From: Promethearchaeota archaeon
Lineage (GTDB): Archaea; Asgardarchaeota; Lokiarchaeia; Sigynarchaeales; SOKP01
Direction of reading: 5' to 3'
DNA length: 13,480 nucleotides
NCBI GenBank assembly: GCA_030620005.1
Contig: JAUXAJ010000120.1
Location: forward strand, 1 to 13,480
How positions within the stretch are numbered: the stretch's first letter is position 1; every line of letters starts with the position of its first letter. The notes under the pieces were generated by a model. The model was not told the DNA's origin, ran no database searches, and saw only the letters and a program-made list of their open reading frames with translations. Of the stretch, positions 1 to 6,401 are shown one piece after another. The position numbers and the translations under genes are program-made.

Positions 1-732
1 GCAATCAGCATTCCTTTACTAGTTCTTTTATATACTATTCAAGCATTGATGATTGCTGGAATCCAGCCTTGGAACGAGCCTGCTGGGACTATAACACAGA
101 TACTTCTTACCGGAAACATACTCCCTCCTAGCATGGTGTTACTAATAACGATCCTCATAGCTGTTGCTATAGCGTCTACTCTTCATCCGTCATTCATGGC
201 ATATTCACGAGATATCATGATGGCTGGAAGGGATGGCCTATTCCCAAAAATATTTGCAAAAGTGAATAAAAAGTATAGAACTCCCATTCCTGCATTATTT
301 CTACTATTAATTACCGGAATAAGCTTTCTTCTAATCTTCATTCCATTGCTAGGACCGGAATATGGCATTGCAACTGCGGCAGTATTGTTAAGCGCTGTTA
401 CAGGAGTTACTGTATTAGTCTTACAAATTCCGATATGCATAGCTGCAATTTTTCTCCATAAAAAGTTTCCAGAATTCCACGAAAAAGCAGGTTTCAAGCC
501 TTCAATGAAAAGTTTAAAGATAATGGGGTCGTTGGGTTCGATTAGCTCGCTTATTTTTGTATTGCTGCTTTTAACTGATCCAGACGCCGGAGCGATAATT
601 GCGCTGGTTGTATTTCCGTTCGCCGGTGTAGGAGCAATTTTATACTTGATAAGAAAAAGAACCTTAAAAAAAAGAGACATTGATATAAACGAAGTTCTGA
701 AAAAACTTCCAGAACAAGTCTCGCTTGAATAA
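1..732 (+). CDS. APC-family amino-acid/polyamine permease, 3' part (gene enters from the left edge)
   Basis: Integral membrane transporter expected to import amino acids or related amines. The frame is open from base 1 and ends at TAA 730-732, giving 243 residues of C-terminal half; the true start lies outside the window. Hydrophobic segments lie at about residues 1-21, 40-61, 97-117, 120-153 (probably two spans), 173-190 and 196-215. Between the second and third is the loop typical of APC permeases, SRDIMMAGRDGLFPK, followed by a basic stretch and TPIPALF. The tail is short, charged and cytoplasmic-looking. It is the only gene here that could supply substrate to the amino-acid catabolic block downstream, although that block is on the other strand and about 1.5 kb away. 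Substrate cannot be read from the sequence. Family assignment is firm; specificity is unknown. Confidence 0.85.
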   Translation, partial: AISIPLLVLLYTIQALMIAGIQPWNEPAGTITQILLTGNILPPSMVLLITILIAVAIASTLHPSFMAYSRDIMMAGRDGLFPKIFAKVNKKYRTPIPALFLLLITGISFLLIFIPLLGPEYGIATAAVLLSAVTGVTVLVLQIPICIAAIFLHKKFPEFHEKAGFKPSMKSLKIMGSLGSISSLIFVLLLLTDPDAGAIIALVVFPFAGVGAILYLIRKRTLKKRDIDINEVLKKLPEQVSLE

Positions 733-778
733 GCACGATAAAATTGTCATGAAAACAAATACTATTGAATTATTCTAA

Positions 779-791
779 TTTTTTTTTTTTT
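779..791 (+). terminator. Oligo-T terminator after the permease
   Basis: A run of 13 T lies about 47 bases after the permease stop. Archaeal RNA polymerase terminates at such U-rich tracts without needing a hairpin. It faces the oligo-A run at 903-925, which serves the opposite strand. Confidence 0.55.
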
Positions 792-797
792 CCTTAA

Positions 798-890
798 AAA
801 AATATTGAAAAGATTTTTGATATTTACTTTCGAGAAAAATTAGATTTACTTGCGCAGCGAGATAGGATTTTAAAATCAGAAATCAAATAG
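798..890 (+). pseudogene. Start-less 30-codon ORF fragment ending in the shared QRD-ILKSEIK tail
   Basis: A frame bounded by stops (TAA 795-797 and TAG 888-890) encodes 30 residues with no start codon and ends QRDRILKSEIK. The same tail ends the broken ORF at 1435-1651 (QRDSILKSEIK), in the same phase relative to the 45-bp DNA repeat. It may be the 3' stump of a lost gene, or the repeat may simply happen to be open in this frame. No family recognised. Confidence 0.25.
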
Positions 891-895
891 AATAA
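851..895 (+). repeat. 45-bp direct repeat, copy 1
   Basis: Matches 1612-1656 at 42 of 45 positions by eye, including an unbroken run from TTAAAATC to the end. Similarity stops abruptly on the left. The two copies flank the small membrane-protein gene and the first part of the broken ORF, 761 bp apart. Confidence 0.8.
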
Positions 896-902
896 GAATT
901 TT

Positions 903-925
903 AAAAAAAAAAATTTAAAAAAAAA
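903..925 (-). terminator. Oligo-T terminator for the small membrane protein
   Basis: Runs of 11 A (903-913) and 9 A (917-925) on the plus strand are T runs on the minus strand, 15 to 38 bases after the stop of the minus-strand gene ending at 941. This is a typical archaeal U-tract terminator arrangement. Confidence 0.5.
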
Positions 926-940
926 TAAATTTCTAGAATA

Positions 941-1273
941 TTATTTTATAACAAGGTCTAAGATCCCTGCGATAACGAGGGAAATTCCACCAATAACAAC
1001 CCCCACCAGACCCATGCCCATACTAAGCACAAAACCTAGTACAAGCATAACGATTCCTAGTATCAATATAATAAGTCCTTTGAAGGGGATTGGTCCGTCA
1101 GGCTTTATTAACATGATTATAAGAATTATGGCAATGGCTATAAATGCAAATGCAGAAATGGCTTCAGACACCGATATATCCCCGATAAATGCCATTATAA
1201 TGTTAAATAGACATATAATTACTCCAAGAATTACCAAAATTTTCATAATTAATAGTTTTTGTTTTTCTTCCAT
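941..1273 (-). CDS. Small four-helix membrane protein, unknown function
   Basis: A 110-residue, almost entirely hydrophobic protein. Predicted spans are at about residues 8-30, 38-56, 65-84 and 88-108, separated by short loops: an acidic GDISVSEA loop after span 1 and a KPDGPIPFK loop between spans 2 and 3. The start is fixed by an ATG at 1271-1273 followed by MEEKQK, a charged cytoplasmic head. No Shine-Dalgarno of quality precedes it. Residue use (I/L/V/G with few polar groups) fits a packing helix bundle rather than a channel, and no catalytic motif is visible. It stands alone between two terminators and two copies of a 45-bp repeat, with a perfect palindrome over its probable promoter. 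I do not recognise the family; many archaea carry such orphan membrane proteins. Confidence 0.7.
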   Translation of the reverse strand: MEEKQKLLIMKILVILGVIICLFNIIMAFIGDISVSEAISAFAFIAIAIILIIMLIKPDGPIPFKGLIILILGIVMLVLGFVLSMGMGLVGVVIGGISLVIAGILDLVIK

Positions 1274-1316
1274 GTTTATTTATCAACTCTATTTCTAATA
1301 CTTCATGTTCTATTAT

Positions 1317-1341
1317 TTATTAGAAAAAATTTTTCTAATAA
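1317..1341. promoter_or_regulatory. Perfect 12-bp-arm palindrome, probable operator
   Basis: TTATTAGAAAAA, one central A, then its exact reverse complement. It lies 44 bases upstream of the membrane-protein ATG and just downstream of a TATA-like box on that strand. It would therefore cover the region between TATA box and transcription start, a classic repressor position. It could also serve the plus-strand unit beginning near 1435. It is not a terminator, because no stop codon precedes it on either strand nearby. Confidence 0.6.
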
Positions 1342-1342
1342 T

Positions 1343-1351
1343 GTTTATACA
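1343..1351 (-). promoter_or_regulatory. TATA-like box for the small membrane protein
   Basis: The minus strand reads TGTATAAAC. With usual archaeal spacing of about 26 bases, the start of transcription would fall near 1321, giving a leader of roughly 48 bases and placing the palindrome 1317-1341 exactly over the initiation region. Confidence 0.4.
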
Positions 1352-1434
1352 TTTTCGTTCCATTTAAAGTTGACACTATATATTTTTTTTCATCCCTTTA
1401 GATTACAATCCCTATTTATACCTTAATAAGTAAC

Positions 1435-1651
1435 ATGAGTTCAGAACGATTATTTAAAAATTGGAGATGACGCCACTCTTTTAGGAAACACCAAATCCAA
1501 AAATTTTGGTATCAGTGTTAAAGACGATTATTCGAATATTACTGAATTAGATGGAATGAATGTATTAAAACCAGAACTATTAAAGGATTTAAATCGTTGG
1601 AATGGTTTAAATGTGCAGCGAGATAGTATATTAAAATCAGAAATCAAATAG
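1435..1651 (+). pseudogene. Frameshifted orphan ORF (about 71 residues if repaired)
   Basis: ATG at 1435 begins MSSERLFK and then stops quickly (TGA 1468-1470). Skipping one base in the A run at 1456-1460 joins it to a clean frame that continues IGDDATLLGNTKSKNFG and ends ...QRDSILKSEIK at TAG 1649-1651. A TATA-like CTATATATTTT at 1376-1386 precedes it by a plausible distance. Its last 13 codons lie in the 45-bp repeat. This frame is the same as that of the Lrp-like gene that follows, separated only by stops TAG 1649-1651 and TAA 1682-1684. I recognise no family. It is either a decayed small gene or a real one with a sequencing error in a homopolymer. Confidence 0.4.
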
Positions 1652-1656
1652 AATAA
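1612..1656 (+). repeat. 45-bp direct repeat, copy 2
   Basis: Second copy of the repeat at 851-895, with three mismatches. It covers the 3' end and stop codon of the broken ORF and reaches to within 30 bases of the Lrp-like reading frame. Confidence 0.8.
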
Positions 1657-1684
1657 ATATAAACAATTACTATTATTTGAATAA

Positions 1685-2161
1685 CAATTAAAATTAATTA
1701 AACAGCAATTAGTACATGAATTATTACAAAAAGATGGCTGTAGTCCAAAAATAGGCGCTATAGCAACTAAATTAGAGAAACCATCCTCCACTATACATTA
1801 TAACATTAAAAAAATGGAAGAAGAAGGTAAAATTATTGGTTACAAGGCGGTTTTCAATTATGACAAGATAAATCTTGGATTTTGTACTAATGCTCTAATA
1901 AAACTTAGAAGTAAAGTGTATCACGAGGATTTAAATTTAATGGTAAAAGTAGCTGAAAAAATAGCAGAAATCGAAGAGGTGGAAAGTGTTGATATCATTA
2001 CTGGAGATTGGGAGTTGATCGTTAAAATACGTGCGAAAAACCAAGAAGATTATTTCTCTACAATGCAAAAAATAAGTCAAGGTAATGAAGTCGCTAAATT
2101 TCATAGCTTAATTTCTCTAAAGCAAATTAAATCTGAACACATCAGGGTTCCAAATGTTTAA
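1685..2161 (+). CDS. Lrp/AsnC-type regulator lacking a recognisable start codon
   Basis: The frame is open from 1685 to TAA 2159-2161 and, from QQLVHELLQK on, is about 80% identical by eye to the intact regulator at 11469-11942. It therefore has the whole helix-turn-helix (CSPKIGAIATKLEKPSST) followed by the RAM ligand-sensing domain (IEEVESVDIITGDWELIVKI). No ATG, GTG or TTG occurs before the ATG at 1814, which would remove most of the DNA-binding domain. Where the paralogue has ATG there is TTA, and the stretch between a shared TTGAATAA and the shared GTA codon is about 10 bases shorter, which suggests a deletion took the start. An ATT at 1697 is the only near-start. Residue differences from the paralogue are mostly conservative, so the loss may be recent. 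It may be a pseudogene, a truncated RAM-only protein from 1814, or a non-canonical start. Confidence 0.65.
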   Translation, partial: QLKLIKQQLVHELLQKDGCSPKIGAIATKLEKPSSTIHYNIKKMEEEGKIIGYKAVFNYDKINLGFCTNALIKLRSKVYHEDLNLMVKVAEKIAEIEEVESVDIITGDWELIVKIRAKNQEDYFSTMQKISQGNEVAKFHSLISLKQIKSEHIRVPNV

Positions 2162-2224
2162 GTAAATTATTTTACAGAATTATAAAGTGATTTATCTATT
2201 TTTAAAAGTCCAGTTAATTAGAAT

Positions 2225-2250
2225 AAAAAAATGAGATAATAAAAAATAAA
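2225..2250 (-). terminator. U-tract terminator after the enoyl-CoA hydratase
   Basis: A runs at 2225-2231 and 2241-2246 are T runs on the minus strand, some 30 to 57 bases beyond the hydratase stop. The 120-base convergent gap 2162-2281 holds nothing else I can identify. Confidence 0.35.
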
Positions 2251-2281
2251 GAATAGTTATAAATAAGAAAGTTTAGAATCT

Positions 2282-3052
2282 TTAATGTCCTCCTTTTACA
2301 AACTTTTCAAATCTCTCCCTTGCGTCGTCGGATACCCCTGTTTCAAGCATCGCGATAGCTTCCCTCTCTAACACTGAGTCAAAATCAAGATCTTGATTTT
2401 CATTAATCAATTTTTTGGCAAAGCGGAGGGCTAAATGGCTTTTTTGAACTATATTATTAGCAGTCTTTTGCAAGATCCTATTTAGCGCATTATTCTTACA
2501 TACTTGACTGACTAAACCAATCCTAAGAGCCTCTTCTGCGTTAATCTCCCCTCCTAAAAACATCATGTGTTTCGCCCGACCTTCACCAATTATTCTCGGT
2601 AATAACTTTGTAGAAGCGTTAGAAAAGAAAATTCCCGCACCCAATTCTGGAAGCATTATTCGCGTGTCTTCTGCTGCTATCCTTAAGTCGCAATAAAGTA
2701 AATGCTCGAAACCACCACCTATGGCCCAACCGTGAAGCCCTACAATTATGACTCCAGGGTGAGCCATCATTGCGCGAGTTAATTTTTGAAAGTTATATTG
2801 AAACTCATATCCCTTGTCAAAATTTGAGCGATCTTGCATTAACTTATAACCATACTTTAAATCAGCTCCGACAGTGAAATGTTTTCCATTAGCCGCATAA
2901 ATAACGCAAACATCCTCATTTTCCGCGCTTTTTTTAAAAGCTTCGAGCAACTTTTCTTGAGTCTCGACATCTATAGTGTTATATTGTTCTGGTTTATTTA
3001 GCGTTATCTTTCCTATATATCCTTGTTTTTCATACAACACAACATCTTCCAT
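2282..3052 (-). CDS. Enoyl-CoA hydratase/isomerase (crotonase) family protein
   Basis: 256 residues, the normal length for a single-domain crotonase. The family normally adds water to, or isomerises, a C=C bond of an acyl-CoA in the cytoplasm. The oxyanion-hole segments are present: HFTVGADLK (58-66) and WAIGGGFE (109-116). The two positions that hold the catalytic acids in mitochondrial enoyl-CoA hydratase are both glutamate here: E116 after the GGG and E136 in LPELG. The C-terminal CoA-binding helices look complete. ATG at 3050-3052 has a good Shine-Dalgarno, GAGGT, at 3060-3064. It is the most distal gene of the minus-strand block, separated from the deacylase by 105 bases that contain a hairpin and its own TATA-like sequences, so it can be transcribed independently. 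It could handle the unsaturated acyl-CoA formed from a deaminated amino acid; the exact substrate (2-enoyl-CoA, methylglutaconyl-CoA and others) is not readable. Confidence 0.85.
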   Translation of the reverse strand: MEDVVLYEKQGYIGKITLNKPEQYNTIDVETQEKLLEAFKKSAENEDVCVIYAANGKHFTVGADLKYGYKLMQDRSNFDKGYEFQYNFQKLTRAMMAHPGVIIVGLHGWAIGGGFEHLLYCDLRIAAEDTRIMLPELGAGIFFSNASTKLLPRIIGEGRAKHMMFLGGEINAEEALRIGLVSQVCKNNALNRILQKTANNIVQKSHLALRFAKKLINENQDLDFDSVLEREAIAMLETGVSDDARERFEKFVKGGH

Positions 3053-3059
3053 TATACTT

Positions 3060-3100
3060 ACCTCAATTAATTCAAAATTATTTTATAGATTTATATTATT
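3060..3100 (-). promoter_or_regulatory. Shine-Dalgarno and TATA-like boxes of the enoyl-CoA hydratase
   Basis: On the minus strand the order toward the gene is TAATATAAATC (about 3089-3099), CTATAAAAT (about 3080-3088), then GAGGT (3060-3064) and ATG 3052. The farther box gives a short leader that still contains the GAGGT; the nearer would make the transcript begin almost at the ribosome site. Confidence 0.35.
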
Positions 3101-3135
3101 TTGTCAATATGCTAAGAGATAAAAATTTTTGTATC

Positions 3136-3155
3136 AACTTATTTCAAAATAAGTT
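3136..3155 (-). terminator. Stem-loop just after the deacylase stop codon
   Basis: AACTTATT and AATAAGTT pair perfectly around a TCAA loop, beginning two bases past the TAG stop at 3158-3160. On the minus strand it is followed about 9 bases later by AAAAATTTTT. It suits an mRNA 3' end or partial terminator separating the deacylase from the hydratase. Confidence 0.45.
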
Positions 3156-3157
3156 TT

Positions 3158-4789
3158 CTAAAAAGAGCGTCTTAAAACCTTACCTGGAAGAACATCAATA
3201 AACTTTTCATCTTCAACGGCAATTTCTCCATTCACAATAACATGTTTAATCCCTTGAGAGAATTGATGAGGTTGGTCAAAAGTAGCCTTATCAATTACCG
3301 TTTTTGGATCAAAAATGACAATATCTGCCCACATTCCTTCTCTAAGTAGCCCTCTGTCTCTTAATCCCAATCTTTGAGCAGGAAATGAAGTCATTTTTCG
3401 TATGGCTTCTTCTAAAGTTAATAATTTTTTCTCCCGAACATAGCGACCAAGAATTCGCGGATAAGTTCCGTAAAAACGGGGGTGTGGCTTTCCATAACCA
3501 AGAACTCCCGTAGGTGATACGCCTTCACCATCCGTTCCAATCATGGTATAGCGCCCCGTCATGATTCTTTGTATGTCTTTTTCATCCATCAGTTCCAGCG
3601 TGATCGAAGTTTCTCCCTTATCATCAAGAATGAGTTGAAATAATGTTTCCCATTCATCTTTAAAACCTTTTAATCTTGTAATTTCAGCAAGGTTTTTTCC
3701 AACGACGTCTTGCCATTTCTCCGATTTGGTCAATGCGATAAAAATGCGTTCAAATCCTCCATCTTTTATGAAATTTTGCCATTTATCGGTTCCTTCCATG
3801 ATATATTGTTTTATTTTTTCTCGCTGACCTTCATCTCTTAATCTTTCTAAAATCTTATCGATTCCACCAACATGGCTCCACATCGGAAGCACGGTAATAA
3901 GAGATGTCATTCCTCTATTATATGGGTATTGATCGCAAGTGATATTAATTCCTCGGGCATTTGCATCTTCTATCATTAGTAACGTTTCCGTGCTTGCGCC
4001 CCATTTGGACACGCCGCCTATTTTATGATGTGCAATTTGCCCTCCAATGCATCCTGACTTTTCAACGATTTCAATGAATTCATTAATCGCCTCAAAGATA
4101 GTTTCCCCTTCTCCTCGTATATGGGAGAAATATAATCCCTCATGTTTAGCAACAACCTTAGCCAGTTCAATGATTTCTTCAGTCTTAGCATATGCTTGAG
4201 GCGTATAGATTAACCCCGTGCTCATTCCAAATGCTCCTGCTTCCATTGCTTCTGCTATATAGGCTTTCATTTTCTCTAATTCTTCATTATTGGGTGCCCT
4301 TTCTTCAAAACCAGGCCCTCCAGCCATTCTAACAGTTCCAAATCCCACTAAAAACGCATTATTTGCAGGACATCCAAGTTTTTCCATTTCCGCTAAGTAT
4401 TCCTCGAAAGAACGCCACGTGATTTTAAGTTCAACATCAGGCGGAGCTGTTGCCGCAAGGTACTTATAAGCTTCATCGAATTTATCTGGATTAATGGGAG
4501 CCAGGCTATCGCCGCAATTACCAATTACATTGGTAATAATCCCTTGACGAATGGTAGATTCTAATTTATTGTCAAATGGAAGCGCATAATCAGAATGAGA
4601 ATGCGGGTCAATGAAACCAGGGCATACGACCAAGCCACTAGCGTTAATTTCTTTGTTTGTAGAAGACTCACTTAGATTGAAGCCAATTTTTTCAATTTTA
4701 CCGTTTCTTGCGGCAATATCCGCCTTATAATAAGGATTGCCAGCACCTGAAATTATCTTTCCGTTCTTAATTAAAATATCAAAATTCAT
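3158..4789 (-). CDS. N-acyl-D-amino-acid deacylase (D-aminoacylase) family amidohydrolase
   Basis: 543 residues, matching D-aminoacylases. They hydrolyse the amide of N-acyl-D-amino acids to a free D-amino acid and a carboxylate, using zinc in a TIM-barrel. Metal and active-site signatures are all seen: H63 and H65 in PGFIDPHSHSD, C92 in IGNCGDSLAP (the cysteine ligand that distinguishes this family), H223 in SHIRGEG, H254/H255 in AHHK, DQYPYNRG at 286-293, and D420 in IGTDGEG. The C-terminal FPAQRLGL and GMWADIVIFDP segments are the usual amidohydrolase beta-sandwich return. ATG 4787-4789 overlaps the preceding gene's TAA by one base (TAATG), so the two are translationally coupled. Nothing is missing, so the enzyme should be active. 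D- versus other N-acyl or N-carbamoyl substrates cannot be separated from sequence alone. Confidence 0.88.
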   Translation of the reverse strand: MNFDILIKNGKIISGAGNPYYKADIAARNGKIEKIGFNLSESSTNKEINASGLVVCPGFIDPHSHSDYALPFDNKLESTIRQGIITNVIGNCGDSLAPINPDKFDEAYKYLAATAPPDVELKITWRSFEEYLAEMEKLGCPANNAFLVGFGTVRMAGGPGFEERAPNNEELEKMKAYIAEAMEAGAFGMSTGLIYTPQAYAKTEEIIELAKVVAKHEGLYFSHIRGEGETIFEAINEFIEIVEKSGCIGGQIAHHKIGGVSKWGASTETLLMIEDANARGINITCDQYPYNRGMTSLITVLPMWSHVGGIDKILERLRDEGQREKIKQYIMEGTDKWQNFIKDGGFERIFIALTKSEKWQDVVGKNLAEITRLKGFKDEWETLFQLILDDKGETSITLELMDEKDIQRIMTGRYTMIGTDGEGVSPTGVLGYGKPHPRFYGTYPRILGRYVREKKLLTLEEAIRKMTSFPAQRLGLRDRGLLREGMWADIVIFDPKTVIDKATFDQPHQFSQGIKHVIVNGEIAVEDEKFIDVLPGKVLRRSF

Positions 4790-6108
4790 TATATAAGATC
4801 CTCTGCTTTTTCCGGGATAACCATGTCGGGATGGCGTTTTACATGAAGACGCCCCTCTTTAACAACGATGTATCCATCTCTAATCACCATGTCAACATTT
4901 TTCAAATCAAAAAGATTTTTATCTGGATTGCCATCAACTATGAGAAGATCTGCTAATTTACCCGGTTCTAAAGTCCCTATTTTATCATCCATATCAAGAA
5001 TTTCGGCATTGGTCCTAGTTGCCGTTACAAGAACTTCTTCATTTGAATATCTCAGCTGTGAAAACTTGAATAATTCTCCGATATAAACTCCGGGTAAATA
5101 ACGGTAGGCATTCATGATTATATCCGTTCCTATTCCCATTTTTATACCCGCTTTTTTCATTTTCTTAGCCACTTTCATGTTCGCCCGTGGTGAAAAGGTA
5201 AATCTCCGAGATGTCGAACCAAAATACCCTCCTTGATATTTGAAAATGAGGTCATATATCATTAACGTTGGAATTGCCTCGACTCCTTTTTCTGCCATGA
5301 GTTTAATCGTTTCATCAGTACGAGGTAAAGGATGTTCAATTATATCGATTCCCTCTTCGACCGCCCACTGAATGTAAAATCTTTCTGCATCTGAAGTAAT
5401 TTTTAAATTGAAATTATGAGCTTCATCAATGGCCGCCCTGATTTCTTCACGGGAAAAATGACTACCCGTTTTAATGAAATCTGCACCCCATTTATATTGT
5501 TCTCTAACAGCATTTCTCCATTCATCTGGTCCAGAAGCGACAATTGTGGAGTCAAATAATGCTTCATGCTCATCCATTCCCTCAGCACTATGCCCTCCAG
5601 TTCCAGTAATGAACTTTCCTGCCGAGAACACGCGGGGTCCTGGAATTCTATTTTGAGCAACCCATTCTTTCAGGCAGAAAGGTACTAATCCTGCAGAAGC
5701 AGTATCACGTACACTAGTAATCCCGCATTCGATATAATATCGCATTCGTTCGAGTGCCCGCAGTGTTTGATCTGCTTCATTTAATGCTATTGACACGGAT
5801 ATATCATAATCAGTATAAGTAAGATGGGTATGATTATCAATAAGTCCAGGCATGACGGTTTTCCCATTTAATTCAATCACTTTAGCATCAGTGGGCAAGT
5901 CATCTGATTCAATGGGTAAAACGGATTTAATTTTATTCCGTTCAATGACAACAGATCCTTCAAATATTTGCTTACCTGTTCCATCAAAAATTCTCCCTCC
6001 TTTTAAAACTAAAGTCCCTTCAGGACCTTTTGGCTCGGGGTTAATAGGAATTCTTCTCGGATCATCGGAGACTACTGTTTTTGTATAATCAATCCATTCA
6101 TTTCTCAT
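4789..6108 (-). CDS. Metal-dependent amidohydrolase (imidazolonepropionase/Xaa-Pro dipeptidase-like)
   Basis: 439 residues, amidohydrolase superfamily. Relatives include lysine-carboxylated dipeptidases and N-acyl-amino-acid hydrolases. Visible: a leading extension of about 30 residues, the N-terminal sandwich strand TLVLKGGRIFDGTG, H93/H95 in PGLIDNHTHL, K213 in GADFIKTG (candidate carboxylated bridging lysine), H259 in IIEHPLPRTDE and D329 in GIGTD. The region where the family normally has its third histidine reads KITSDAERF (236-244), with S239/D240 in its place; D240 (GAT) is one base from His (CAT). So one metal ligand appears substituted. The gene has a strong AAGGAG Shine-Dalgarno (6117-6122) eight bases from ATG 6106-6108 and is coupled to the deacylase, suggesting they act on the same class of N-substituted amino acid or peptide. 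Substrate unknown. Confidence 0.8.
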   Translation of the reverse strand: MRNEWIDYTKTVVSDDPRRIPINPEPKGPEGTLVLKGGRIFDGTGKQIFEGSVVIERNKIKSVLPIESDDLPTDAKVIELNGKTVMPGLIDNHTHLTYTDYDISVSIALNEADQTLRALERMRYYIECGITSVRDTASAGLVPFCLKEWVAQNRIPGPRVFSAGKFITGTGGHSAEGMDEHEALFDSTIVASGPDEWRNAVREQYKWGADFIKTGSHFSREEIRAAIDEAHNFNLKITSDAERFYIQWAVEEGIDIIEHPLPRTDETIKLMAEKGVEAIPTLMIYDLIFKYQGGYFGSTSRRFTFSPRANMKVAKKMKKAGIKMGIGTDIIMNAYRYLPGVYIGELFKFSQLRYSNEEVLVTATRTNAEILDMDDKIGTLEPGKLADLLIVDGNPDKNLFDLKNVDMVIRDGYIVVKEGRLHVKRHPDMVIPEKAEDLI

Positions 6109-6242
6109 TATAAAATCTCCTTAAAATTGGTTTTTAAATTTTGTCGAATTACGTGATTAAGCATTAATTTGTAATTATTAAATTTAAATTTACTCTTTTT
6201 AATATTGTATTAGCAACCATTTTTTAAGAGAAAATTCGATTT

Positions 6243-6260
6243 TCATTCAATTAGGAATGA
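6243..6260. promoter_or_regulatory. Inverted repeat in the gap upstream of the amidohydrolase
   Basis: TCATTC and GAATGA flank AATTAG. The left part contains ATTCAAT, the same heptamer seen in the cluster upstream of the intact Lrp gene. The 293-base gap 6109-6401 is otherwise low-complexity A+T with AAATTTAAATTT near 6179. It probably holds the promoter of the amidohydrolase-deacylase pair, but I cannot place a TATA box with confidence. Confidence 0.25.
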
Positions 6261-6401
6261 TAAAATCTAAAAATATTTGTAAGATATAGTAGGATTTTAT
6301 TTCATCCTTATTTCATAAGAAATATTTTAGAGAAAAAAAACAAATTTGAGGTTTGAAAGGGAGTAATAATAAGAGGATAATAACTTTTAAATTGATTGTA
6401 T

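Noticed and set aside
183..680. Long minus-strand ORF opposite the permease
   Set aside because: It is an antisense shadow: the plus-strand frame has the full APC family pattern, and the minus translation shows no family features.
895..1611. Insertion sequence bounded by the 45-bp repeats
   Set aside because: No transposase, no terminal inverted repeats, and the repeat is much longer than a usual target duplication; a recombination scar is equally possible.
1528..1791. Minus-strand Cys/Asn-rich ORF over the broken ORF and Lrp start
   Set aside because: It is antisense to sequence with clear Lrp homology, and its low-complexity Asn/Ser/Cys content is what A+T-rich antisense gives.
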